DNA of 27,640 bases, taken from IMG/VR virus record IMGVR_UViG_3300032087_005744, positions 1 through 27,640 of that record, one strand, 5' to 3'. The position numbers and the translations under genes were made by a program. Of the stretch, positions 1-6,956 are shown one piece after another; within the stretch, counting starts at the first letter, position 1, and the number at the start of each line of letters is the position of its first letter. The notes under the pieces were generated by a model, which ran no database searches, was not told where the DNA came from, and saw only the letters and a list, made by a program, of their open reading frames with translations. The stretch is from a virus.

Positions 1-514
1 CTTTGTATTGTTTAAATTTTTCTTCGGCAGGCTTATTAAAATAAGAACTAAGTAAAACACCTAAAGCATCTGCCCAGCCCTCAATAGAATCGTTAACGAG
101 AAACCTTCTCGTGCGCTTAGAGTTGGGAAGCGTAATCTCTGGCAACCTCTCAACATGGTGCTTCTGCACTGAATATCCCACTCCTGTTCCGCCAAGAAGC
201 AAAAACATAGCTTCACCAAAGCAGCGCCAGTCATCAGCAGGCATAAAAGCACAGTTAAAGATACGGTTTGGTGCAACTTCGATGGGCTTGCCACCAAATT
301 GCATCGAGCGCATAGAAGGAAGAACCTTCTTATCAAATACCATTTTATAAGCTTTTCTAATCTGAAGTTCCATGTTCGGAAACTTCTTAAGGTGCATGTT
401 CATATTCCTAGTTACAAGCTCAGCCCAAGTTTCCCTGCGTTGCTTATCCTCTAGATATCTAGCATACTTCATATGCACAGTGATCTCTGATAAAATTCTA
501 TTTGATAATTCCAT
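1..514 (-). CDS. nrdJ: Class II ribonucleotide reductase, N-terminal part (runs off window)
   Basis: The first 171 residues of a reductase that makes deoxyribonucleotides for phage DNA synthesis. The frame is open from an ATG at 514 to the window edge. A strong Shine-Dalgarno (GGAGGAAAT) lies in the 3' end of the helicase gene, whose stop is one base away, so the two are probably translationally coupled. Visible signatures are an N-terminal helical part with KYARYLEDKQRRETW, then VLPSMRSMQFGG near residue 65-75, FNCAF with a conserved-type Cys near residue 88, and EAMFLLLGGTGVGYSV near residue 101-116. Together these resemble the monomeric adenosylcobalamin-dependent reductases (Lactobacillus leichmannii RTPR/NrdJ type). 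T4 uses class Ia NrdA/NrdB instead. The glycyl-radical class III and class I patterns fit less well. The radical-bearing Cys and the C-terminal Cys pair lie outside the window, so the class is likely but not proven. Confidence 0.8.
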   Translation of the reverse strand, partial: MELSNRILSEITVHMKYARYLEDKQRRETWAELVTRNMNMHLKKFPNMELQIRKAYKMVFDKKVLPSMRSMQFGGKPIEVAPNRIFNCAFMPADDWRCFGEAMFLLLGGTGVGYSVQKHHVERLPEITLPNSKRTRRFLVNDSIEGWADALGVLLSSYFNKPAEEKFKQYK

Positions 515-515
515 T

Positions 516-1907
516 CTAATTTCCTCCGTTTCCTTCTTTACTACTCTTTTTAAAGACTGCGTATTTTTGCTTCAAATTGTCTAACCTCTCTTTAGAGGAC
601 CTTTCCACTATCTCACCTATAGACTCGTTTGTCTTATTTAGGACTTTTATTTTTACATTGCTCGTATCCATAAAAATAGGAAATATTAAACCGTCGGGCC
701 CATTCCTGTTTTTAGCAAGAAAGATGCGACCCTGATTGGTATTCTTATCCTCAATCGTTCTTGAAACAGTAAAAATAAAGTCTGCGACAAAACACTTATT
801 GAACGCCTCTGATATCGATTCCATTGTTATTACTTCGGCATTCAACCCAGACCTATTCGTTTGTGATGCGGTCCACACAGGGCAACCACATTCTTGTGCT
901 AAGCCTCGCAACTCTTCGTAAATAGTCTCTAGTTGGTGCCTTTTTTCTGTCTTATTCGAAGATTCTGGCTTAATCAAATCTCCATAATCTATGATTATCA
1001 TGTCGGGCGTGAAATCTCTTCTTCGTAACTTATCGATATGATTTCTAATTGTCTGAATCGTTGCGGACCTAGTTGGATATTCCTTTACGATCAATTTTCC
1101 TGTCAAATCTTTGATTTCATCATAAATCTTTTCTTTAAAAACCGCTAGATTCTTTAATTCAACACCTGTTATAGATGAATCGTATCTACTGGCCACAATA
1201 GTGTCTGCTAGCTCTAGCGTATAGTGCAGTACGTTCTTGCCTTGCTTAAGTGCTTGGGCGCCCAAATGAACCAAAACCATTGACTTGCCGGCACCAGTAG
1301 GTGCAACAACGACACCTAACTCGCCCTTTCCCAAGCCGCCCTTTGAAATGTCGTCAATCTGTTGCCATCCAGTTGAAATCGGATCTCGAGCACGGATTTC
1401 AAACCTCTTTTCAAAGTCCGCAATATATTCATACCCAAAAGAGTTATCAGAACCCAGCTTTAAAGCCCCGTCAATAATTTTAGACACTTCATCAAAAGAT
1501 GAAGACTTAATGAGATCAACTGATTTGATAAGTGCTTCTTTTAATTTTTGCTTTTTACAGAAATCAAGCGCAGTATCTTTGATATATTCAGAAGAGTTTG
1601 GGATGTGGCCTTTTGCCAGAACCCTTGCATAATACTCCCTGATTCGCACCTTGATTGATTCTGGTTCTGCATCCAAACCTGTTCGTATGATGGAATGCAT
1701 AATATTAGATGTAGGGTGGACTCCATACTTCTTTCTATACTCCTTGATCTTTTTGACGAAAACTCTAAGATGCTTCAACTCAAGGAAGTTGACGTCTAGA
1801 ACCTCAAACATCTGATCAGCAAATGGCCTATCATTTAAGACAAGATGACACAAATCTTCCTGAAAAGATTTTCCAAATTTTGAAAAACTGACTGTTGTAG
1901 GTTCCAT
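516..1907 (-). CDS. dnaB: Replicative DNA helicase, DnaB/T4 gp41 type
   Basis: A 463-residue hexameric helicase that would unwind DNA 5'-3' ahead of the phage replisome. The RecA-like C-terminal domain begins at STGWQQID near residue 178. Walker A is APTGAGKS at 202-209, the catalytic Glu candidate is in TLELAD (E232), Walker B is MIIIDYGD at 303-310, a Gln-bearing sensor motif ASQTNR is at 347-352, and a likely arginine-finger region is LAKNRNGPDG at 397-406. The roughly 160 residues in front have the size of a DnaB N-terminal domain but little recognisable sequence. The C-terminus is Lys/Gly rich. The start is an ATG preceded by GGGAGATC. It lies between the 5' nuclease and the ribonucleotide reductase in the replication block, and an extended -10 promoter sits just upstream. 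No separate primase is visible in the window, so priming must be encoded elsewhere or by the host. Confidence 0.93.
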   Translation of the reverse strand: MEPTTVSFSKFGKSFQEDLCHLVLNDRPFADQMFEVLDVNFLELKHLRVFVKKIKEYRKKYGVHPTSNIMHSIIRTGLDAEPESIKVRIREYYARVLAKGHIPNSSEYIKDTALDFCKKQKLKEALIKSVDLIKSSSFDEVSKIIDGALKLGSDNSFGYEYIADFEKRFEIRARDPISTGWQQIDDISKGGLGKGELGVVVAPTGAGKSMVLVHLGAQALKQGKNVLHYTLELADTIVASRYDSSITGVELKNLAVFKEKIYDEIKDLTGKLIVKEYPTRSATIQTIRNHIDKLRRRDFTPDMIIIDYGDLIKPESSNKTEKRHQLETIYEELRGLAQECGCPVWTASQTNRSGLNAEVITMESISEAFNKCFVADFIFTVSRTIEDKNTNQGRIFLAKNRNGPDGLIFPIFMDTSNVKIKVLNKTNESIGEIVERSSKERLDNLKQKYAVFKKSSKEGNGGN

Positions 1908-1934
1908 GATCTCCCTTGGTTTATTTATTTAGGT

Positions 1935-1943
1935 ACTATATCA
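1935..1943 (-). promoter_or_regulatory. Extended -10 promoter candidate before the helicase gene
   Basis: Read on the minus strand, TGATATAGT is a TGn extended -10 with a 5/6 match to TATAAT. Transcription would start about 8 bases downstream, leaving a leader of roughly 20 bases before the helicase ATG. The -35 position (TTCCTT) is poor, as expected for extended -10 promoters. An inverted repeat, TCAGATT-TT-AATCTGA (1941-1956), spans the exonuclease stop codon and most of the spacer, so it could be an operator as well as an RNA hairpin. The assignment rests on sequence pattern only. Confidence 0.45.
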
Positions 1944-1947
1944 GATT

Positions 1948-2913
1948 TTAATCTGAAAAGGAAGTGATAATGTCATTAAATTTTTGCTCTAGGTCTGACA
2001 TATTCACTGTTAACACACCATCTTGCAGCATCAATTTTCTCACTTCAGTTTGGTTATAATGTGGCTGATACTCTTCAAGAGTTTGATCTATCCTGGTTTT
2101 ACACTGGATAGACATTTGTGGTGAAGAAAGTTGCATAATATCATAGTTTTCCTTGATTATTTCTTCAGATTCCAGCACATTTTGATATACCTTTAGTTTA
2201 TTATTGTTGGAATCAGATGATTCGTCCAGAATATCAGATATGTAATAATCCTTATCTTCTTTTAAGAAAGGGAATCGTTTTGCAACGGTGCCCAATCCTA
2301 CTCTAGGCACACCTGCAAGATTGTCGCTTGGGTCACCTGCCATAGCTCGAGCCAGAGCAAAATTCCTAGGATGAATACCATACTTCTCGATAACGATGTT
2401 CGTATTTAACACCTCTTTTTGAATTGGCCTAAACAAGAGTGTCCTGTCATCCAACAATTGAATGAAATCTTTGTCGGCTGAAACAATAACCTTTTGCCAT
2501 TCCTGAAATGTTGAAGAAGATTTAATGTAAGATATCACATCATCTGCTTCTACCTCTGGTTCCATGAACTGAATGATTGGCGTATGATTGAGATACTCTA
2601 TCACTCTGAGTTGCTGCCAAAGTTTGTTGTTATCTGTGTCTTGTGGCGTCATCCCATCAGAATCCCAATTGACCCTTAGAGGCTTTCTGCCAGCCTTATA
2701 ATTCTTGTTCATGGATCTGCGCTTTCGTGATCCGCCTTGTCCATCCCAAACCACCACAATCATATCTGGTTTTGTTTCCCGAGTGATCTTGTTCAGGATG
2801 TTAATAAAGGTACGCATTCCTCCAATGGGGTTTCCGTTCGGATTCTTGCTAGGATCTACGATATAACCTCGCAGAAACTGATTGAACGCATCTACAATCA
2901 TTACTCTCTTCAT
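1948..2913 (-). CDS. 5'-3' exonuclease / flap nuclease (PolI 5'-nuclease and T4 RNase H family)
   Basis: A 321-residue nuclease of the FEN/PIN fold that removes RNA primers and 5' flaps. The metal-binding acidic residues are in the expected order: D8 in VMIVDAF, D57 in VVVWDG, the cluster EPEVEADD at 118-125, D147 and D149 in SADKDF, and D194/D197 in GDPSDN. The helix-three-turn region follows as AGVPRVGLGTVAK (200-212). A basic arch-like stretch (GSRKRRSMNKNYKAGRK, 61-77) fits substrate threading. The length matches T4 RNase H (about 305 aa). The start ATG has GGAG ten bases upstream. It sits between uvsX and the helicase. The polymerase in this window has no 5'-nuclease domain, so this separate enzyme would supply that activity. 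Confidence 0.92.
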   Translation of the reverse strand: MKRVMIVDAFNQFLRGYIVDPSKNPNGNPIGGMRTFINILNKITRETKPDMIVVVWDGQGGSRKRRSMNKNYKAGRKPLRVNWDSDGMTPQDTDNNKLWQQLRVIEYLNHTPIIQFMEPEVEADDVISYIKSSSTFQEWQKVIVSADKDFIQLLDDRTLLFRPIQKEVLNTNIVIEKYGIHPRNFALARAMAGDPSDNLAGVPRVGLGTVAKRFPFLKEDKDYYISDILDESSDSNNNKLKVYQNVLESEEIIKENYDIMQLSSPQMSIQCKTRIDQTLEEYQPHYNQTEVRKLMLQDGVLTVNMSDLEQKFNDIITSFSD

Positions 2914-2933
2914 GTTTTATTCTCCAAATGAAT

Positions 2934-2954
2934 GGCCCGCCAGATAGGCGGGCC
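2934..2954 (-). other. GC-rich perfect hairpin between uvsX and the exonuclease gene
   Basis: An 8-bp perfect stem (GGCCCGCC/GGCGGGCC) with a 5-base loop lies in the 49-base gap between the two genes. No U-tract follows on either strand, so it is not a standard intrinsic terminator. It begins nine bases after the uvsX stop and lies upstream of the exonuclease ribosome binding site. It could protect the upstream mRNA 3' end, be a processing site or cause partial termination. Confidence 0.6.
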
Positions 2955-2962
2955 TGGTAGGG

Positions 2963-4105
2963 CTACTGAATCTCTTCGGAGAGATCTTCCGAATCGTAAA
3001 AATCAGTAGCGTTGCCTTGTCTATTCTTGAATTTCAGAATAACATCCTCGTCCATGATTGTCAAGACGCTTTTACGAAAATCTTCCTTTTGAAGCTTTTC
3101 TGCCCACTGCTTTCGCTGGAACTTTTCTTCTGAGCCATCATCCTTTACCAGAGCAAACCATGCTCCAGATTGCTTCAGTCTCTCAGAAACTTGAATTGCA
3201 TCAAACCAACTCTCCTCATCTTGAACGCCGATATCTTCATCACCCCAAAGAATCTTGAAGTTACAGGTTCTGCCGGCTGTACCAAAACGAGACTTCTCAA
3301 GCTTTACCTTGACCTCAGAGCCAATACGATATCCGTTTTCATCGGTAATAAAAGAGGCCTTTGCCTTTCGAGCAGTAAGCCAAACTCGGAGAGAGTAGGC
3401 ATATGACATTGCCTTGCCACCCGGAGTGAAATAAGGTGTAGTCATAGCCTCTGCAGGGGTTCGAGCTGCCATGTTTGTCTTCAACTGATTAAGAACCAGC
3501 AACGTTGCATTAGCATCTGCAATAGGGATAGTCAACTTGGCCATACCCTTCGACAGAATTCTTGGCTTTACGGCCATAGAAGACTGAGGGTTAAAGTCAC
3601 CCTCAACATCTGAAATGGAAGGCGTTAGCGCTAAAGAGTCCCAAATAAACAACCACTTGTTACCGGTGCTCAAAAGCTCTTCCATAGTCTCTAATACAAA
3701 CTCTACTGACTCCGCTTGAACATACATGAGCCTCTCGAGATCACATCCTGCTCTCTCCAGAAAACTAGGGTCCAGAGCAGATTCTGAATCGAAATAAACA
3801 ACATCGATCCCCATCTTTTGGGCATTGCCAGCAATCTGTGCTGCCATAAATGACTTACCAGTTGCTTCCAGGCCGGCAATCTCTGAGATCTTGCCGACTG
3901 GAACACCCGCTAGTTTACCCTTGCAGATGATTGAATCTAACCACCTGGACCCCGTAGGGATCCATTCAGTGACTTCAGTTGGGTTATTATCTTGAAGAGA
4001 GTGTGCTACTTCTCTTCCTGCTTTCTTATTGATAATACCGCGAACGGCAGCAATATCAAGAGAGCCTTTACCCAATTTTGTAGTTTTTGTTTTTGCTCTA
4101 GCCAC
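2963..4105 (-). CDS. uvsX: UvsX-like recombinase (RecA superfamily)
   Basis: A 380-residue strand-exchange ATPase that forms filaments on single-stranded DNA and drives recombination-dependent replication and repair. Visible motifs are TGSRWLDSIICKG (51-63), Walker A GLEATGKS (78-85), the catalytic-Glu region YFDSESALD (104-112), Walker B WLFIWDSL (151-158) and the LLVLNQLK segment (202-209) ahead of DNA-binding loop L2, which contains YFTPGGKAM. The length is close to T4 UvsX (391 aa). The start is GTG, supported by AGGAG nine bases upstream. The gene follows the gp32-like gene after 11 bases, which suits proteins that compete and cooperate on single-stranded DNA. The C-terminus is acidic (DFYDSEDLSEEIQ), as is common in this family. 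No UvsY mediator is recognisable in the window. Confidence 0.93.
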   Translation of the reverse strand: MARAKTKTTKLGKGSLDIAAVRGIINKKAGREVAHSLQDNNPTEVTEWIPTGSRWLDSIICKGKLAGVPVGKISEIAGLEATGKSFMAAQIAGNAQKMGIDVVYFDSESALDPSFLERAGCDLERLMYVQAESVEFVLETMEELLSTGNKWLFIWDSLALTPSISDVEGDFNPQSSMAVKPRILSKGMAKLTIPIADANATLLVLNQLKTNMAARTPAEAMTTPYFTPGGKAMSYAYSLRVWLTARKAKASFITDENGYRIGSEVKVKLEKSRFGTAGRTCNFKILWGDEDIGVQDEESWFDAIQVSERLKQSGAWFALVKDDGSEEKFQRKQWAEKLQKEDFRKSVLTIMDEDVILKFKNRQGNATDFYDSEDLSEEIQ

Positions 4106-4116
4106 CGTTCTTGCTC

Positions 4117-4875
4117 CTATGAGTTCAAAAGATCGTTAAAAGCTGCTTCGACAGCATTTGCGGATCCTTCAATTTCTGTTGGTTTTCCATACTTTTCGAC
4201 TTCCGTATTTCCGGTTTCGCCTGACAGAAACTGATCCAGAATAGACTGGACCTCCTCTGTTGCCTTTCTTTCGAAAAGGGAATCAAAATCCGGAATAGTC
4301 TCGAGAAGTTCTGCACAACGCTCATCTCCACCGACTGCATCATCACAAAGAATGGTCTTTCGGGGGCGCGGTCGGATATCTGTTCGTGGGAAGCTGGCTC
4401 CAGGCAATTTCCCATACATCAGCTTCAAGTCGTTTCCATTTTCTGGATCTGTGATGTCTCCGTAGTCCGGGTCGAGCACGATAGTCAGAAGCTTTTCATA
4501 TGCCATCTTACCATATCCCCAAATACGAATCCCCTGGTCCTCTTCTCCTCTGACCAAAACAGGGGAAAAGAAACGCTGCTTTGCGAAAAGATCCTTGGCC
4601 TGGCGCTTACTCTCTTCAGTTCCCTCGTTCCAAAGCTGGTTTGCAAAGTTACAAACCGGGCAGTCATCTCCAAAGTTCCTCTTGGGGCATAAGAAGCCAG
4701 ATGTGCCAACGTTATAGTGGAAAAACCTCTCCTTGAAGGGGTCGCCGTCGGGAGTCGAAACGATCCTGACATTATTCTCTCCGTCTTCTGGGCGCCAAAA
4801 CTGATTCTTGGTGCTGTCACCCTTTCCATTCAACTTATCGAGCTTTGCTCGCATTGCGTCTAAATTAAGTGCCAT
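4117..4875 (-). CDS. 32: Single-stranded DNA-binding protein, T4 gp32 type
   Basis: A 252-residue helix-destabilising protein that coats single-stranded DNA at the fork and organises the helicase, recombinase and polymerase. The N-terminal stretch LDAMRAKLDKLNGKG resembles the basic cooperativity region of gp32. A zinc knuckle matches the His-Cys3 pattern of gp32: H53, C63, C72 and C75 within HYNVGTSGFLC and DDCPVC. The aromatic, basic core (FWRPEDGENNVRIV; RFFSPVLVRG; IRIWGYG) fits the OB-fold DNA-binding surface. The C-terminus is mildly acidic and ends FNDLLNS, usually the partner-binding tail. It is shorter than T4 gp32 (301 aa). The ATG has an excellent ribosome binding site (GGAGGT). 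The gene has its own strong promoter and a leader hairpin, in line with the autogenous translational control known for T4 gene 32. Confidence 0.93.
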   Translation of the reverse strand: MALNLDAMRAKLDKLNGKGDSTKNQFWRPEDGENNVRIVSTPDGDPFKERFFHYNVGTSGFLCPKRNFGDDCPVCNFANQLWNEGTEESKRQAKDLFAKQRFFSPVLVRGEEDQGIRIWGYGKMAYEKLLTIVLDPDYGDITDPENGNDLKLMYGKLPGASFPRTDIRPRPRKTILCDDAVGGDERCAELLETIPDFDSLFERKATEEVQSILDQFLSGETGNTEVEKYGKPTEIEGSANAVEAAFNDLLNS

Positions 4876-4927
4876 ATTTAATACCTCCTATGGTTATTGT
4901 TGTTTTTTTGCACTCTCGGCTATAGCA

Positions 4928-4947
4928 GGTCAGCAAATATCCTGACC
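4928..4947 (-). promoter_or_regulatory. 5' leader stem-loop of the gp32-like mRNA
   Basis: On the minus strand GGTCAG and CTGACC form a 6-bp perfect stem with an 8-base A/T-rich loop. The predicted transcription start from the promoter at 4958-4986 is about position 4951, so the hairpin would sit at the 5' end of the mRNA, followed by about 45 A/U-rich bases and the ribosome binding site. T4 gene 32 mRNA has a 5' pseudoknot that nucleates gp32 binding. An equivalent role is an inference; stabilisation of the 5' end is the simpler alternative. Confidence 0.5.
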
Positions 4948-4957
4948 AACTGTTGTA

Positions 4958-4986
4958 ATACTACTATATTTTTATTGTTCTGTCAA
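4958..4986 (-). promoter_or_regulatory. Strong sigma70-type promoter for the gp32-uvsX-replication block
   Basis: On the minus strand a perfect TTGACA (4981-4986) is followed after 17 bases by TAGTAT (4958-4963, 4/6 to TATAAT) in an A/T-rich spacer. The -35 overlaps the last codons of the tubulin-like gene, so the replication genes can be transcribed separately from the structural/polymerase operon upstream. Confidence 0.7.
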
Positions 4987-5820
4987 CTGTATTTTTGGAG
5001 AAAAATATTCGACATAAATGTAGTCGTTTTCGTATTGTGTCGAATAGATGCCAAAATAGGCTTTTCTTTCGTCTGCTATTCGGGCCTTGACGCTAGTGGT
5101 CAAATCCCTAAGTAGACTACCTTGTGTCTTTAGTTTTTCCTCATTAATACCAAGGTAGTATAACACCTCCACTTCTTGCTTAAAAGGAGAAAACATCCTA
5201 TCTTCACAATTGATGCTGCTGACACCAATGGTTCTTATTCTACAAGATTCCCTTATCTTTGAGAAGGTTGACATCACTGGTTTTGTGTTTTTGAAAAGCT
5301 CAATCATGTGATAGCTGTCACAAAAGATAGAATTTATCTGACTATAAAATTCGTAAATGTTTGCATCATCTCCTAAAAGATCTTGAAGGGTCTTGTTATC
5401 TACAACGGTAATATCCCTGAATAAGCCAGAACGCGCATATTCCTGTAGGACAGCTTTTACAACCTTTTCTTGCAAAAGCTGCTCATCTGAAAGAAAATCA
5501 AGAACCGGCTGAAAATAGACTACCCTTATGCTTGTTCCCTTCTTGTGAAGAGACTCTAAAATCTTTAGGCTCATAGCTGAGGTCTTTGAGGCTCCGCAGA
5601 CAAAAAAGGTGACTTCTTCCTTAATTTTGCCAAGAAACTTGATCTTACTCAGTAAATTTAAGTTTTCATATTGTTCTGCTGAGTCTAGCTCTGGAACAAT
5701 ATAAGTGTTTTTAGAATTTTCACCATTATTTTTGATTCTATAGATGTTGTATTGTTCATACTTTTCTAAAGAGGTCACAATGTTGCATGCTGCGTTACCG
5801 AGAGCCAAAATATTCTTCAA
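4972..5820 (-). CDS. Degenerate tubulin/FtsZ-superfamily protein
   Basis: This 282-residue protein follows the tubulin/FtsZ pattern. The N-terminal strand and loop NILALGNAACNIVTSL (3-18) mimics the T1 loop. TFFVCGASKTSAMSLKILESL (71-91) lies where the glycine-rich GGGTGSG loop belongs. A long helical region then leads to ITVVDNKTLQDL (137-148), which resembles the tubulin VDNEAIYDI strand. YSQIN (159-163) matches the YxxLN helix, so candidates for guanine-contacting residues (N142, Y159, N163) are kept with tubulin-like spacing. The phosphate loop has lost its glycines, and no NxDxxD-type T7 loop is evident, so GTP hydrolysis and ordinary polymerisation are doubtful. The start is TTG (overlapping the polymerase stop as TTGA), supported by AGGAAGG seven bases upstream. 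The coupling suggests a role alongside the polymerase. A Rossmann-type protein unrelated to tubulin is the alternative. Function is unknown. Confidence 0.6.
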   Translation of the reverse strand: MKNILALGNAACNIVTSLEKYEQYNIYRIKNNGENSKNTYIVPELDSAEQYENLNLLSKIKFLGKIKEEVTFFVCGASKTSAMSLKILESLHKKGTSIRVVYFQPVLDFLSDEQLLQEKVVKAVLQEYARSGLFRDITVVDNKTLQDLLGDDANIYEFYSQINSIFCDSYHMIELFKNTKPVMSTFSKIRESCRIRTIGVSSINCEDRMFSPFKQEVEVLYYLGINEEKLKTQGSLLRDLTTSVKARIADERKAYFGIYSTQYENDYIYVEYFSPKIQLTEQ

Positions 5821-6956
5821 ATTGTTACCTTCCTCATTTCTCCAAAATTCTTTCCAATACTCACGTTAGATAAGAACCTGCCAAAAAGATTTGTTTCAAA
5901 AATATTCTTTATCTCTTCTACGAGACAGGAATCTTCTCTAGCAAAATCAAGAACAACAGAGTCATGCATCGTAAAGGCAATAAAGCTTCTTTTTCCTCTT
6001 AAAAGTTTCATTATATCGTAAGCGTTACTCAATACTATATCACTAGTTGTTGATTGAAGCAAATAATTTAATGCTCTTCTTTCGTCTACAGGCAACCTTC
6101 TGCCAAATGGAGTTTGTATGGAATCGTTTACAAAATGTTCTAAATATGCTTTTTTATTATAGATTCTATCATAAACCTCATGCTCTGACTTTGGGTTATA
6201 CAGCCAGGCAAAAAACTGCTCTTTTGCCTGTTCTCTGGAAATCCAAGGCTCTATCTGTTTCGTGTTCCAAGAGTGTATATCTTCTTTGGGTTGCTCAACA
6301 CCAGAAAACGCTAACAGTGTTCTAATTTCAGCGCCATTTAAATCTAGCTCCAGATATAAATCATTTTTAGGCTTTATGTTTGATCTTTCGTTTTTATGTA
6401 AATTTAATACGGGAAATGATCCTTTTTTTGTTGCAAGTCTTCCAGTGGCAGAGGAGAACATATCGTACATCACCCTCTCGTCATTTCCAGAGACTTCGAT
6501 ATCCTGGTTTGCTATTTCTGATGTTAGGACGTGTATTTTGTGCAAAATATCATAGTCTGATGGCCTATCTATCTCTTTGGAAATACCCTTCATCGCTGAC
6601 TCTCTCAAAGTGAGCCACCTGTTTAAAAGATGATCAGGCAACAAATCATAGAAACACAGAGAAGCAAGGTCTATTTTAGCTGTCAAAGCTGCTTTTTTCT
6701 GCGATTCTATCGCTTCTGCAACGCTTTTCATGTATATTGGATCACTAGAGTATCCTTCTAGGGATTCCGATCGCAAATAAAGGCTTAAATAAGTATATTT
6801 AGCGTCTTCTTGTAGAATAGGCGAATGTTTCCAGGCAAAACTTGATTCTTTCAATATCTGCGAAAAACCCTCAAAGTAAACCTGACCTTCTGTGAAAATA
6901 CCTACACAATTGTTTTCGATATTAAGTGCTTGGATTATTCTCTCTTCTTGATTCAT
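5817..6956 (-). CDS. polA: Minimal family A DNA polymerase (PolA polymerase domain only)
   Basis: At 379 residues this is essentially the palm and fingers of a PolI-type polymerase. In order: SSATGRLATKKGSFPVLNL (168-186) corresponds to the TGRLSS...PNLQN region; motif A is YLELDLNGAEIR (201-212) with catalytic D205 plus E210 and R212; the fingers O-helix keeps R241, K245, F249 and Y253 in RxxxKxxxFxxxY register; RRALNYLLQSTTSDI (293-307) matches the helix with RAxNxxxQGTAAD; motif C is FTMHDSVVLDF (328-338) with D332. The roughly 160 N-terminal residues are too short for a 3'-5' exonuclease plus full thumb and show no exonuclease motifs, so proofreading must come from elsewhere or be absent. 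It starts 35 bases inside the upstream gene without a clear ribosome binding site, so its expression depends on that gene's translation. T4 uses a family B polymerase (gp43). Confidence 0.88.
   Translation of the reverse strand: MNQEERIIQALNIENNCVGIFTEGQVYFEGFSQILKESSFAWKHSPILQEDAKYTYLSLYLRSESLEGYSSDPIYMKSVAEAIESQKKAALTAKIDLASLCFYDLLPDHLLNRWLTLRESAMKGISKEIDRPSDYDILHKIHVLTSEIANQDIEVSGNDERVMYDMFSSATGRLATKKGSFPVLNLHKNERSNIKPKNDLYLELDLNGAEIRTLLAFSGVEQPKEDIHSWNTKQIEPWISREQAKEQFFAWLYNPKSEHEVYDRIYNKKAYLEHFVNDSIQTPFGRRLPVDERRALNYLLQSTTSDIVLSNAYDIMKLLRGKRSFIAFTMHDSVVLDFAREDSCLVEEIKNIFETNLFGRFLSNVSIGKNFGEMRKVTI

Noticed and set aside
61-336. Minus-strand 91-codon frame at the window start
   Set aside because: It overlaps the reductase gene in another frame; the frame from ATG 514 has clear ribonucleotide reductase motifs and a good ribosome binding site.
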